Notes under the pieces: model-generated
Database searches by the model: none
What the model saw: only the letters and a program-made list of their open reading frames with translations
What the model was told of the DNA's origin: nothing
Part shown: positions 21,129-30,725 of the stretch, in pieces
How positions within the stretch are numbered: the stretch's first letter is position 1
Layout of the letters: each line of letters opens with the position of its first letter
Program-made: the position numbers and the translations under genes
From: VXYL01 sp965203685
GTDB taxonomy: Bacteria; Pseudomonadota; Gammaproteobacteria; Pseudomonadales; Azotimanducaceae
DNA: 64,000 bases
Direction: 5' to 3'
NCBI GenBank assembly: GCA_965203685.1
Contig: OZ241908.1
Span: forward strand, 3,038,001-3,102,000

Positions 21129-22135
21129 GACTCCCCTTCCCCGTGCTCGGCGTAGAGATCGGCGACCGTGTGTTCGATGGGCGGATGCTCGACGAAGAGG
21201 TCATGGACCTCGAAGCTCGACGTCACCCGCGCGATGAGCGCCGCTGGCGCGATCACGCCCGCATCGAAGCCGATGCGTGCTCGCTTGCCGGTCACGCGCA
21301 CGTCCCGCAACCCCGCGCCGCCGAGTTCCCGCTGGAGCGCCGCGAGACGGCCCGGCTCTTCGAAGTCCACGATGAGCACGCGCTCGTTGCCGACGCGACG
21401 ACGAAGATCGTCGATGCCGCCGTCGATCAGGATGCGTCCCTGGCCGATGACCATGATGCGCTCGCAAAGCGCCTCGATGTCGTCCATGTCGTGCGTCGTC
21501 AGCACGACCGTGACACCTTCCTCGCGGTTCAAGGTGCGCACGAAGTCGCGCATGGCGAGTTTCGCCGCCGCGTCGAGGCCGATCGTGGGCTCGTCCAGGA
21601 ACAGCAGCTTGGGCCCGTGAAGCAGCGCGGCGGCAAGGTCGGCACGCATGCGCTGGCCGAGGGACAGTTGGCGGACGGGCGTATCGAGAAGCGGGCCGAG
21701 GCGCAGCAGGTCCACCATGCGGTCCCGGTTGCGCTGGAACAGCGACTCGGGCACCCGGTAGACGCGCTGTAGCAGTTCGAAGCTCTCGATGACCGGCAAG
21801 TCCCACCAGAGCTGCGTGCGTTGCCCGAACACCACGCCGATGCGCGCCGCGTGCCGGCGGCGGTCGCGCCAAGGCGTCAGACCGTCGACGGTGCACGTGC
21901 CACCGGTCGGCGTCAGGATGCCGGCGAGGATCTTGATCGTGGTGGATTTGCCGGCACCGTTCGGGCCGATGTAGCCCACTAGCTCGCCGCGTTCGATGTC
22001 GAAATCCACGCCGGCCAGGGCATGCACTTCGCGCATGCGGCGGTCAACGAGACCCCGGAACGCGCCGAGGAGCCCGGGACGGCGCTCGGCCACGCGAAAC
22101 ACCTTGGCGAGGTTCCTCACCTCGATCTGGGACAT
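21125..22135 (-). CDS. ABC transporter ATP-binding protein
   Basis: 336 residues from ATG 22135 (MSQIEVRNLAKVFRV); the frame is open far upstream but that part runs through repeats and is not coding. Walker A GPNGAGKSTT, signature LSLGQRMRADLAAALLH, Walker B LLFLDEPTIGLD, then TTHDMDDIEALC with the switch His. The C-terminal ~80 residues form the accessory domain of the drug or NodI-like exporter ATPases. First gene of a three-gene exporter operon. The signature LSLGQ is a common variant of LSGGQ in this class. Confidence 0.93.
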   Translation of the reverse strand: MSQIEVRNLAKVFRVAERRPGLLGAFRGLVDRRMREVHALAGVDFDIERGELVGYIGPNGAGKSTTIKILAGILTPTGGTCTVDGLTPWRDRRRHAARIGVVFGQRTQLWWDLPVIESFELLQRVYRVPESLFQRNRDRMVDLLRLGPLLDTPVRQLSLGQRMRADLAAALLHGPKLLFLDEPTIGLDAAAKLAMRDFVRTLNREEGVTVVLTTHDMDDIEALCERIMVIGQGRILIDGGIDDLRRRVGNERVLIVDFEEPGRLAALQRELGGAGLRDVRVTGKRARIGFDAGVIAPAALIARVTSSFEVHDLFVEHPPIEHTVADLYAEHGEGES

Positions 22136-22251
22136 GGACTCGCCTCGCCGTTGGACTTGCCGCCATGGGCGGCAGCGGGAAGGGCGCGCCAGTATAGGGG
22201 CGGGGTTTGAGTGCCTCAAGGCGATGTGGGATACCTTGCGCCAGAGGGAAT

Positions 22252-22330
22252 GCGGACGAGGACGTCCGCGTACCCCCCCTTGGACGAGGACGTCCGCGCA
22301 CCTCCCTCGAACGAGGGCGTCCGTACCCCC
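22252..22330 (+). repeat. Cluster of three short palindromic repeats, copies 4-6
   Basis: Three members in tandem between the divergent ABC ATPase and TPR genes: a perfect copy at 22252-22274, a second with left arm reduced to GGACG at 22273-22293, and a third at ~22309-22327 (ACGAGGGCGTCCG). Spacers are pyrimidine-rich (CCCCCTT, CTCCCTCG). They are not a CRISPR array: units are short, palindromic and unequal. Confidence 0.75.
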
Positions 22331-22364
22331 GTCATGTCGACTTTTTCGTTTACTCTCGGATGCC

Positions 22365-23789
22365 ATGCGACATGTTGCCGTCATCGCGGCTGCGGCACTG
22401 TTTCTCGCCGGGTGCTCTGAAACGGACTCTACGGATGAGCCAATCGTGGCTGCTGTGGACCCAAGTGACACCGATGTCGGGGAGCACCTCGAGGCGCTAC
22501 TGCAGTCGGTCCATACCGTCCCAACATCCGGATCCCTGCGCGGTCGCTTGGGAATGGCCTACGACATCAACGGATTCCGGCAAGAGGCAATCGCGACGTA
22601 CGGCCAAGCGCAGTCTCTCGACCCGACGGATTTCCGTTGGCCGTACTTCGCCGCCCATCTGATCTCGGAGGATGGCGACTACCTGAAGGCCCTGGAACTC
22701 CTAGACCAAGCGCTCGCCGTCGACGCCGGCTATGGCCCGGCATGGTTGTCGCGAGGTGCGTGGTTGCAGAAGGCCAACCAGCCCGGTGCAGCGATGGAGG
22801 CCTACGGGCGCACCGAGCTTCGCACCAACCCCCATGCGCTGTTCGGTCGTGCCCAGTCAATGATGGCCATTGGCGAGGTTTCCGAAGCGCTCGAAATCCT
22901 CGAACCGCTGGTCCAGACGTTCGACCACCCGTACGTGCATCGGACCCATGGCGAAGCCCTGCGGGCGGCTGGCCGATTGGATGAGGCGCGAACGGCAATG
23001 GCGCGGGGTCGGGGGGCCGAGCCCTTGACGTGGCCGGACGAGCGGCGAGATGAGCGCTACGAGCACATCCGGGGCCATGGCAGCTACATGCTAGCCAAGG
23101 AGTTGTCGGCGGCGGGCCGGCTGGCAGAGGCGCAGACCATCCTGCAACGGCTCCAAGATCATCACCCGGAGGATCACTGCGGCCGCGACGAGGAGTTCTT
23201 CCTAGCCTGCAATCTCATGAACTCCGTGAGCATCGCCTACGACAGAGCGGGCAGGAAGCCCGAGTCCCTTGCGACGGTGGAACGAGGCCTGGCCCTCAAT
23301 CCCGACTTTGCGCCGTTCCACCTGACGATCGCCAACCTCTTGCGCGAAGAACGCGATCTCGAAACCGCGCTCCATCACGTGGAACGCGCCATCGAACTCA
23401 GTCCGAGTAGCGGCTATGCCCATGAACAGCGCGGCCGGTTGCTGTTCGGCCTCGATCGATTCGAGGCCGCCAAGACAGCGTTCGAGACGGCGTTGCAGTT
23501 CGAACCGGGCAAGCGCACGACGTTCTTCTACTTGGGCTTGGCCGAGGTCGAACTCTCGAACTACCCCGGTGCGATCGAGTGGTTTCAGCGCGTCGCCGAG
23601 ATCGAGCCGCGCTTCGCCCTCGGCCAGGCCTTTCTCGCCCGCAGCCTTCTCGAGGTCGGCCGCATCGACGAAGCGCGACAAGCCCAGGACCTGGCGAGGA
23701 AACACGGGGCCGACCCGATGGAACTGCGCCGAAACGAGGTCAGGCTGCGGGAACTCGAGCCGGTCCATTCGGGCGATACACCAGGATGA
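22365..23789 (+). CDS. TPR-repeat lipoprotein
   Basis: 474 residues from ATG 22365. MRHVAVIAAAALFLAGC is a type II signal peptide with lipobox LAGC, so the protein is a lipoprotein. From about residue 60 to the end it consists of TPR-type helix pairs; for example, GRLGMAYDINGFRQEAIATY, ALELLDQALAVDAGYGPAW, HVERAIELSPSSGYAHEQRG and FYLGLAEVELSNYPGAIEWF. At least eight repeats can be seen. Such proteins scaffold other proteins. The stop overlaps the start of the FG-GAP protein (ATGA), so the two are probably made together and may act together outside the inner membrane. Confidence 0.88.
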   Translation: MRHVAVIAAAALFLAGCSETDSTDEPIVAAVDPSDTDVGEHLEALLQSVHTVPTSGSLRGRLGMAYDINGFRQEAIATYGQAQSLDPTDFRWPYFAAHLISEDGDYLKALELLDQALAVDAGYGPAWLSRGAWLQKANQPGAAMEAYGRTELRTNPHALFGRAQSMMAIGEVSEALEILEPLVQTFDHPYVHRTHGEALRAAGRLDEARTAMARGRGAEPLTWPDERRDERYEHIRGHGSYMLAKELSAAGRLAEAQTILQRLQDHHPEDHCGRDEEFFLACNLMNSVSIAYDRAGRKPESLATVERGLALNPDFAPFHLTIANLLREERDLETALHHVERAIELSPSSGYAHEQRGRLLFGLDRFEAAKTAFETALQFEPGKRTTFFYLGLAEVELSNYPGAIEWFQRVAEIEPRFALGQAFLARSLLEVGRIDEARQAQDLARKHGADPMELRRNEVRLRELEPVHSGDTPG

Positions 23790-25468
23790 AATCGAATGGC
23801 CCTTGCAGCGTCCTTGCCGGATGCGGGGGAGCGCTCGCGCTGTTGGCCGCGTGTTCGCAGCCGGAGCCAGCGTGGTTCAGCGAGGAAGCCCGCGAGCGAG
23901 GCCTTGAGTTCCACCACCACTCCGGGTTCGACGGGCGTCCGATGATGCCGGAGATGATGGGTGGCGGCGCGGCGCTCGCCGATCTCGACGGCGATGGCGA
24001 CCTCGACGCCTACCTCGTCCAGAGCGGTCGAGTCGACAAGACGCTTACGCGGGAACTCTCGGCGAATCGACTCTATATGAACCGCGGCGACGGTCACTTC
24101 GACGAAGTCGAGGGCGCCGCCGGTGCGGGAGATCGAGGCTACGGCATGGGCGTGGCGGCGGGCGACTACGACAACGATGGCGACACCGACCTGTACGTCA
24201 CCAACCTCGGCCCGAACGTCCTACTCCAAAACGACGGCACCGGCACATTCCATGATGTCACTGCCGAGAGCGGGGTCGGCGACCCGAGGTGGAGCACGGC
24301 GGCGAGCTTCGTCGACCTCGATCTCGATGACGACTTGGATCTCTTCGTCGTGAACTACATCAACTGGACGCCCGAGATCGAACGGGAGTGCTTCGTGAAG
24401 ACGTTCTACGTCACCTACTGCGGCCCGACCGCGTACGGTGTCCCCGCCATGGACCGGCTGTATCGGAACAATGGCGACGGAACCTTCACAGACGTCACGA
24501 AGGCCGCGGGAATCGATGTCGCCTTCGGAAACGGGCTTGGCAACGTGGCGGCCGACTTCAATGGCGACGGCTTGGCCGATCTTTTCGTGGCCAACGACGG
24601 CACGACCAATCAACTCTGGATGAACGCCGGCAACCTGCGCTTCGAGGAGGAGTGCGTGCTGTGGAGTTGTGCCATGGACTCGGACGGCATCGAGAAGGCC
24701 GGCATGGGCGTTGCCTCGGCGGACGTCGACGACGACGGCGACAGCGATCTTCTGGTGGTCAATCTCGAACGCCAGACGGACTCCTACTTCCGCAACGAAG
24801 GGTCGTATTTCTTCGACGCCACTCGCCTCGTGGGCCTAGGCACGGTGAGCATGCGTCACACCCGGTTCGGCGTGGCCCTCGCCGATTTCGACAACGACGG
24901 GCGCCTCGACCTCTACGAGGCGAACGGCAAGATCGCCTTGTCGGGGCCTGCCGAAGGCGACGGCTATGCCGAGCCCAATACGCTCTACCGCGGTTCGTTG
25001 GACGACGGCACCATTCGATTCGAGGAACTCGGCCCGGCCGGCGGCGTGGCACCCGGACTCGTTCACACCAGCCGGGCCGTGGCTTCCGGGGATCTCGACG
25101 GCGACGGTGGAATCGACCTCGTGGTGACCAATCGAGACGCTTCCGCGTACCTCTTGATGAACCGCGCTGATCGCGGCAATTGGGCGCTGTTCCGCGTGCG
25201 AATGGCGTCGGGTCGGAGTGCCCACGGCGCGACCGTCTCGGCAACGCTCGGCGGGCGACGCCTGAGCCGTGACGTGCAGCCATCCGCCAGCTACCTCGCG
25301 TCGAACGATCCGCGGGTGCACTTCGGCGTTGGCGATGAGGCTCGGCTACAGAACGTCGTTGTCAGGTGGCCCGGTGGGGGCGAGGAAGCGTTCGGCGATT
25401 TCGCAGCGGGCGAGATCCACGAACTGAGGCAAGGCGAAGGATCGCCATCGCAGGTGGCTAGCCCATAG
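23786..25468 (+). CDS. FG-GAP repeat / ASPIC-UnbV domain lipoprotein
   Basis: 560 residues from ATG 23786. The N-terminus (GGALALLAAC) has a lipobox-like LAAC. Then come FG-GAP/VCBS-type propeller repeats with calcium-binding acidic loops: DLDGDGDLDAY, DYDNDGDTDLY, DLDLDDDLDLF, DFNGDGLADLF, DVDDDGDSDLL, DFDNDGRLDLY and DLDGDGGIDLV. The C-terminal ~70 residues form the ASPIC/UnbV domain (RLQNVVVRWPGGGEEAFGD). This is the CRTAC1-like architecture common in marine bacteria. Predicted extracytoplasmic and calcium-stabilised; role unknown. Translationally coupled to the TPR lipoprotein. Confidence 0.92.
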   Translation: MKSNGPCSVLAGCGGALALLAACSQPEPAWFSEEARERGLEFHHHSGFDGRPMMPEMMGGGAALADLDGDGDLDAYLVQSGRVDKTLTRELSANRLYMNRGDGHFDEVEGAAGAGDRGYGMGVAAGDYDNDGDTDLYVTNLGPNVLLQNDGTGTFHDVTAESGVGDPRWSTAASFVDLDLDDDLDLFVVNYINWTPEIERECFVKTFYVTYCGPTAYGVPAMDRLYRNNGDGTFTDVTKAAGIDVAFGNGLGNVAADFNGDGLADLFVANDGTTNQLWMNAGNLRFEEECVLWSCAMDSDGIEKAGMGVASADVDDDGDSDLLVVNLERQTDSYFRNEGSYFFDATRLVGLGTVSMRHTRFGVALADFDNDGRLDLYEANGKIALSGPAEGDGYAEPNTLYRGSLDDGTIRFEELGPAGGVAPGLVHTSRAVASGDLDGDGGIDLVVTNRDASAYLLMNRADRGNWALFRVRMASGRSAHGATVSATLGGRRLSRDVQPSASYLASNDPRVHFGVGDEARLQNVVVRWPGGGEEAFGDFAAGEIHELRQGEGSPSQVASP

Positions 25469-25548
25469 GCTTCACGACCAGACCAAAAGGAGCGCACCGT
25501 TTCCGGTGCTCCGGTGCGCTCTGCGGCTCCGCGAAGCGGTCGCGTCTC

Positions 25549-28485
25549 CTACATTTGGTAGTTCATCGTGATGCCCATCCGTCGCGCATCAGTCACCGTG
25601 CCCGCGATCGGTCCGTCAATGCCATTGCCTTCCCGAGGCGAATAGGCCTGCACCGCGACCTGGTCGAGGATGTTGGTGACCCAGCCGGTGAGAGTCAGCT
25701 TCCCTGACGGTGAAACCCAATTGGCGCGGACGTCCCAACGGGTGTATTCCGGGACGCTGTAGATGTCGAAGTTCGACTCATCGACATACATCTTGTCTCG
25801 CCAGTTGAAGATGGTGACGAGGTCAAGCGCGCCCCGATCGGCTGCGAGAGGCATGGCGTACGACAGCGCGGCCGACAGCTTGTGATTGGGTGTCAGCCTT
25901 AAGGAATTGCCGCCGAAGTTCAGCTCGAAGAGGTTCCCCGAGAAGTTCGAGAGGTTTACGGTGACGGTGTTGCCGTCCGCATCCACGACTTGCCGAGTGG
26001 ACGGCGGCGGGCGATTCCCGTCCGGCGTACAGCAATAGAGCGTCGTGTAGTCTCCGAAGCTCGACCCGGAGTATTCATAAAAGCCGCCGAGTTGCATCCG
26101 TTCATTGATGGTCCACCGGTACTGCAGCTCCATGCCGTAGATCTCGGTGCCGCCGACGACGACGGTCTCGCCGGTGATGAGGGATTCTCCTTCCCGGACC
26201 TCCGCCGGTGTCCTGAGACGACCGGATTGGACCCAGTACTTGCTGTAGTCCTGGATGTAGACGCTCGCTTCCAACTGCAGCCTACTGTCGAAGAACAAGC
26301 CCTTGTACCCGGTCTCGTAGTTGATCATCTCTTCGGCGTCCATGGCTTCGCCAAGCTGGGCGCCGAAGCCGGCGAAGCCGCCGGGGCGATAGCCCTTGGA
26401 GATGCGACCGTAGATCATCGAGAGGTCGTCCGGAGCGAACTCGGCACCGACGTTCCACGTTGTTTCTCGCCAATCGGCGACCTTCGAGTCCATCAGGGTC
26501 CGGTCGTCCGGAATGGGCCTGCCGCTGGCGTCGAGTTCAAGTCCGACATAGCCGCAACATTGCGTGTCGTAGTGCTTGGAGCGGTGGATGCCGAAGATGA
26601 AGTTCATGTCGGCGATCTGCGTTGCACCGGTGAAGTCGTTCTGCTCGTGCTCCTTGTGGTCGTCGTTGAAGCGGATGCCGCCGAACACCTTCCACTGGTC
26701 GTTCAGGACGTACTCGGCGTTCCCGTAGACCGCCTGCGAGGTGTAGCTCACGTTGCCGTAGAAGTGCTGGAACGCGGATCCGCCCGCCGCTTGGGCCAAG
26801 CCGTTGGTGACGTCGGACCAGTTGGCCGCGTAGTCGGCGCCGTGGCAGCCCCAGACCAACCCGGCCGCTTTCGTATTGTCCTCATGGTTCGGGTCGCGGA
26901 TGTTGCGGATCAGCCCGGATGCCCCGAAGAAACCTTCCACTGCGGCCTCGCAGGCTTCGGACGTGTCCGTATAGAACAACGGGTTGTTCAGGTTGTTGTC
27001 GCCGGTTTCCAGCCCGTTGAACCGCTCCGCGTAAAGGTACGGCTCCTCACCGTCGATGTAGGTGAAACCGAGCGTGTAGTTGAACGGTCCGTCCAGGTTG
27101 GAGATCATCGTCAACTCGTGGCTCACCTGCTCGGACGTGAACAGGTAGTCATTCATGCGGTCCGCATAGGAACCGTTGCCGCCACCGTCCAGCGCACAAC
27201 GAGGATGCACTTGGCCCTCCGTCAGCTCGCCGGATATGACCCTAGGATGGATGGCCGAACAGACGCCTCCCCCTTGTCGACTCGTCCCGTCGAGGTCGTT
27301 TCGACTTCGTTGCCGGGTGTCGCGTTGCCCGAACTTGTAGACCAGTTCGTGCGTGTCGGTGAGCTGGAAGTGCGCTTCAATCGTAGAGGCTTCCTGCGAG
27401 TTGTCCTGCAGGATGGGGCCGTTCAGGTCGACCTTCAGATCGATGTTCTCGCCGTCGCAGACGATCGGCGTGCCCGGCGTTCGGGTGCCGTCGTTGTTGA
27501 ATCCAGGACAGTCGACCACTGCAGGGTTCTGCCCGATGCCAAAGAAGGGATTCCTCTGGTAGATGATGTTGCCGGCGGCATCCATGATCGGGTTGCCTAA
27601 CGGATCCTGGGTCGCGACTCGGTTGCCGCTCGCGTCCATGATGAACTCGTCCACGGTATTGCGAGGACCCAGGATGAGGGAGACGCGCGGCGTACCCCTG
27701 TCCCGAAGCTTCGAATAACGGGCCGTGATGTCCACGCGGTCGTTCTTGAAGCGCAATTGCGGTGAATAGATCAGTTGATCCGGCTCGGCGGCATCCGGGC
27801 CCGTGCCGACGTTCTCAATCAACCCGTCTCCCGTCAGACTACTCGCGCTCAGGCGATAGGAGAAATCACTGCCCCCGATGGGACCGCCGAAGGCGACCAA
27901 GGCCTGCTGCGTCGCCTGATCGGTGAGCTCTGCCGACACCTTCATGTCCCATTCGTCAGTCGGTTTCGTGGTGACGAAATTGACGGACCCGGCAATGGCG
28001 GCTTTGCCGCCCGTGGTGCCCTGGGGGCCGCGGGCAATCTCAACGCGCTCAACGTCGAACATGGCACCCTGGTCGAGCCCGTAGGACTGATCGGAATAGA
28101 CGCCATCGATGTAGACGGCCGTCCCGACGTCCTGGAAGAAGTTGACGCAACGATCGCAGGCCACGCCGCGCATGACGATGTGGCCGTCTTCATTCTTGCC
28201 GCCGCCTTGGCTGCGGTGACCGACCTGAAACCCCGGCGTCAATATCTCGAGGTCGTTGGTGTTCTGAATGCCGAGCTCCTGGATCATGCTGGCGTTGAAG
28301 CCGGTGACGGTCATCGCGCGATCGAGCGTATTCAAGTCACCGCGCTCGCCGCGGACAATGATCACCTCGATGTACTTGGCGGCGTCGCCCTCAGCCTCGG
28401 CCTCCCCTTCTTCGGCCGCGTGCATGGGCAATCCGAACAGCGTAAGCGCCACTCCGATTGACGCGACTCGTGCAAATCCCTTCAT
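25549..28485 (-). CDS. TonB-dependent receptor, cysteine-rich
   Basis: Outer-membrane receptor of 978 residues. It has a signal peptide (cleavage near GLPMHAAEE), a TonB-box-like YIEVIIVRGER, a plug domain with TAVYIDGVYSDQSYG and VERVEIARGPQGTTGGKAAIAGSVNFVTT (in part), and a long C-terminal beta-barrel. It ends MNYQM rather than in an aromatic residue. Unusually, about 12 cysteines are present, including CDRC in the plug and CC pairs in TQCCGY and YCCTPDG; most TonB receptors have few. Probably imports a large nutrient or chelate. No transporter partner is adjacent, so the ligand is not predicted. Confidence 0.93.
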   Translation of the reverse strand: MKGFARVASIGVALTLFGLPMHAAEEGEAEAEGDAAKYIEVIIVRGERGDLNTLDRAMTVTGFNASMIQELGIQNTNDLEILTPGFQVGHRSQGGGKNEDGHIVMRGVACDRCVNFFQDVGTAVYIDGVYSDQSYGLDQGAMFDVERVEIARGPQGTTGGKAAIAGSVNFVTTKPTDEWDMKVSAELTDQATQQALVAFGGPIGGSDFSYRLSASSLTGDGLIENVGTGPDAAEPDQLIYSPQLRFKNDRVDITARYSKLRDRGTPRVSLILGPRNTVDEFIMDASGNRVATQDPLGNPIMDAAGNIIYQRNPFFGIGQNPAVVDCPGFNNDGTRTPGTPIVCDGENIDLKVDLNGPILQDNSQEASTIEAHFQLTDTHELVYKFGQRDTRQRSRNDLDGTSRQGGGVCSAIHPRVISGELTEGQVHPRCALDGGGNGSYADRMNDYLFTSEQVSHELTMISNLDGPFNYTLGFTYIDGEEPYLYAERFNGLETGDNNLNNPLFYTDTSEACEAAVEGFFGASGLIRNIRDPNHEDNTKAAGLVWGCHGADYAANWSDVTNGLAQAAGGSAFQHFYGNVSYTSQAVYGNAEYVLNDQWKVFGGIRFNDDHKEHEQNDFTGATQIADMNFIFGIHRSKHYDTQCCGYVGLELDASGRPIPDDRTLMDSKVADWRETTWNVGAEFAPDDLSMIYGRISKGYRPGGFAGFGAQLGEAMDAEEMINYETGYKGLFFDSRLQLEASVYIQDYSKYWVQSGRLRTPAEVREGESLITGETVVVGGTEIYGMELQYRWTINERMQLGGFYEYSGSSFGDYTTLYCCTPDGNRPPPSTRQVVDADGNTVTVNLSNFSGNLFELNFGGNSLRLTPNHKLSAALSYAMPLAADRGALDLVTIFNWRDKMYVDESNFDIYSVPEYTRWDVRANWVSPSGKLTLTGWVTNILDQVAVQAYSPREGNGIDGPIAGTVTDARRMGITMNYQM

Positions 28486-28640
28486 CTACCCCTCCTGGAG
28501 ACGTGCTCCCGCAGCAACAATACTGCTACGGGTTGTCGACCCACCCTAGTAGCAAATGCGGTGTGGGCCGTCAACGAAGTCGGCGGGCCGCAGGCGTCCG
28601 TGCGATTCGGAGTTGCCCCATTTTGTAACAGCCGGAAATG

Positions 28641-28680
28641 GCGGACGCGAACCGCAAGCGGTTCGTGGACGTCCGCGTAC
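28641..28680 (+). repeat. Short palindromic repeat, copy 7, long nested form
   Basis: The left arm GCGGACG and right arm CGTCCGC are separated by a second hairpin, CGAACCGC-AA-GCGGTTCG, giving a nested stem of about 15 bp. It is almost identical to 53928-53966, including the preceding GCCGGAA. It lies 32 bp beyond the stop codon of the cupin gene. Confidence 0.85.
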
Positions 28681-28712
28681 GTGCAGTGCGGGAGCAGACG
28701 CCCAGGTACCGC

Positions 28713-29087
28713 CTAGGGCAAGGTCACATCCGCATCGATGGGTACGAACAGGCAGGTGCGGGGCTGGCCATCCACGGCGCGGCTCTTGTGGCCGTGGCCC
28801 GTAGTGTCCTCGGCGAGCAGGATGTCACCGGAGTCGAGCCGGCGCGTCTCACCGCTGCCGATGGTGATGTCGACGGAGCCACGCAGGTTGACGACGAACT
28901 GCCGCCTCGGTGCGGTATGGAAGTCGAGGTCGTAGTCGCCGTCGACCTCGCGGAACATCACGCCCGGGCCCGAGATCAGCTTCGACAGCTTGCCGATGCC
29001 TCCCTGCCCCTCGACGGGGATGTCCACGTCTTCGAAGTGCGACTCGCCGTCGTCGCCCGTATAGACCCGTACTACCTTCATTGGCAT
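28713..29087 (-). CDS. Cupin-domain protein
   Basis: 124 residues; start at ATG 29087 or 29081 (MKVVRVY). A single cupin barrel: DYDLDFHTAPRRQFVVNLRG for strand motif 1 and GDILLAEDTTGHGHKSRA for motif 2. Potential metal ligands are His (FHTAP), Glu or Asp in ILLAED and His in GHGHKS. Similar small cupins bind metals or small acids. No signal peptide. Followed 104 bp downstream on the same strand by nothing and preceded by the SPFH gene region; function unknown. Confidence 0.75.
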   Translation of the reverse strand: MPMKVVRVYTGDDGESHFEDVDIPVEGQGGIGKLSKLISGPGVMFREVDGDYDLDFHTAPRRQFVVNLRGSVDITIGSGETRRLDSGDILLAEDTTGHGHKSRAVDGQPRTCLFVPIDADVTLP

Positions 29088-29191
29088 CGCCTTCCCGGAG
29101 TGGAACGCGCGATTGTACGCCGCATGCCGGTGCGACTAACGGATACGGGAGAAGCGGCGGGCGGATGACCACCCGCCGCCGCTCCCGCTGC

Positions 29192-30358
29192 TCACTGCTT
29201 CAGCCGCACAAGCTCGTTGAGCACCCCATCGAGGCCGCCGTAGACCGACAGGTTGCCGACCTTCTCGGTGACCTTCTCAAGCGTCTCCAACTCCTTGAGA
29301 CGCAACGCGACGGTGTTGCTCTCCATGACCTTGGCCGTGTTAAGGAGCGAACGCGTGGCGTTGGTTTCCTCGCGACGGCGGATCACGTTGGCTTGCGCAG
29401 CCTTCTCAGCCTCCACCACCTTGCCGAGCAGTTCCTTCATGTCGCCCGGCAGGATGATGTCCTTGACGCCGACGCTGTCCACGGCGATGCCGATCTCTGC
29501 GAACGGCGGCCCGACGCGCTCGGCGACGGCCCGGTCGATGGCCGACTTGTCCTCGAGCAGTGCATCGAGCGTGCGCGTGCCGACCGCAGCCCGCAGCCCG
29601 AACTGGATCTCCTTGTACAGGTGGTCCAGCGGATCCTTGGCCGCACTCGTCGCCCGCTCCGCATCGGCGAACCGGTAGGTCGCCGTCAGGTTGATGCGCA
29701 GGCTCACCTTGTCGCGGGTGAGGATCTCCTGGCCTTGGACCTCCAGCGTCTTGACACGCAGGTCGACGACGTCGATGCGCACACTCGGGCCGTAGGTCCA
29801 GTAGGCGTGCAGACCGGGTCGCAGCGAACCGGCAAGTTCGCCATCGACGTAGAGCAGGCCCACGTGCCCGTGGGGGATCTCCTCGGAGTAGATGGCGCGC
29901 CGTCCGATGCCCCGGAGCCCCAGAAGGCCCTCTGAGCCCGCTCCCAGTCCCGGTTCGTCGAGCAGCCGCTTGGCGAGATTGGCATCGATGGCAAGCCCTT
30001 GCTCCAAGTTGAACCGCTCGACGCGGATCGCCACCGGTCCTTTCCAGTAGAGCTTGCGCTCCGCGGGCCGGACGATTTCGGCGATCCGATCGTTCCAGTA
30101 CACGACGGCGACCTCGCTTGAGCCGGTGGCGACGACCGTGAACAGGCGTTCGACATCCACGCGTTCGGCGTCGACCAGGTAGTCGGCCAACGCGTGCGTG
30201 AACGCCGGTTCCGTCACGTCGAAGCACTCGACGTCGTAGCGCCGACGCAAGGTGTTGAAGCGGTAGGTCCCCGGTTCCAGGAAGCGGACAAAGTCGGCGT
30301 CCCTGAACAGGAGTCCGCGTTCGTGCTTGCGCACGATGAACTTCCTTGAAAACAACAT
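29192..30358 (-). CDS. SPFH/band 7 (slipin-like) protein
   Basis: 388 residues. The core SPFH domain runs from about residue 165 to 330 (HGHVGLLYVDGELAGSLRPG, VDLRVKTLEVQGQEILTRDKV, LRINLTATYRF, GVKDIILPGDM), followed by a helical coiled-coil tail (VEAEKAAQANVIRRREETNA). The first ~160 residues repeat the opening SPFH strand pattern (HERGLLFRDADFVRFLEPGTYRF), so the protein looks like a duplicated or extended form. Slipins normally have an N-terminal membrane anchor; none is obvious here. Probably a scaffold of membrane microdomains or stress response. Stands alone. Confidence 0.85.
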   Translation of the reverse strand: MLFSRKFIVRKHERGLLFRDADFVRFLEPGTYRFNTLRRRYDVECFDVTEPAFTHALADYLVDAERVDVERLFTVVATGSSEVAVVYWNDRIAEIVRPAERKLYWKGPVAIRVERFNLEQGLAIDANLAKRLLDEPGLGAGSEGLLGLRGIGRRAIYSEEIPHGHVGLLYVDGELAGSLRPGLHAYWTYGPSVRIDVVDLRVKTLEVQGQEILTRDKVSLRINLTATYRFADAERATSAAKDPLDHLYKEIQFGLRAAVGTRTLDALLEDKSAIDRAVAERVGPPFAEIGIAVDSVGVKDIILPGDMKELLGKVVEAEKAAQANVIRRREETNATRSLLNTAKVMESNTVALRLKELETLEKVTEKVGNLSVYGGLDGVLNELVRLKQ

Positions 30359-30720
30359 AACACGTTCTCCTCTTCTGACTTCGGTGGTTGCGAATTAATG
30401 CGTCCGTTCCCACAACGCCTCGAGCGGATCGACGGTGCCGGATGATCGGACGCAGCGTGTGCCCACCTAGCGGCGAAAAGGACTCCCGAAGGAGCCGGTC
30501 TCGCCGTTTGTCGAGCGGACGATGCGCCGGATCGCCTGGCGGGTCGGCACGAGTTCGCGCCAACGCCTTCGACCGGCTAAGCCGTTGCTGCGCGTTCTCG
30601 CCGGGGTTCGAAGATCTCGCATACGCGATCACTCCTTATCGCCGACAAAAGAACGCGCCGGGAACGGACGCCCCGTGTGACGATTAGGCGGTCGTCACGG
30701 CCGCAGCACGGTTATCAGCC
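30359..30720. other. Intergenic region, no gene recognised
   Basis: About 360 bp between the SPFH gene start and the tRNA-like locus. Reading frames here have no recognisable domain, no clear ribosome-binding site and a composition typical of chance ORFs in GC-rich DNA. It presumably contains the SPFH promoter on the minus strand. Confidence 0.6.
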
Positions 30721-30725
30721 GCGTT

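Noticed and set aside
22252..22330. Possible CRISPR-like array
   Set aside because: Only three unequal units of about 20 bp, each palindromic, with 5-15 bp pyrimidine spacers; the same unit occurs alone elsewhere.
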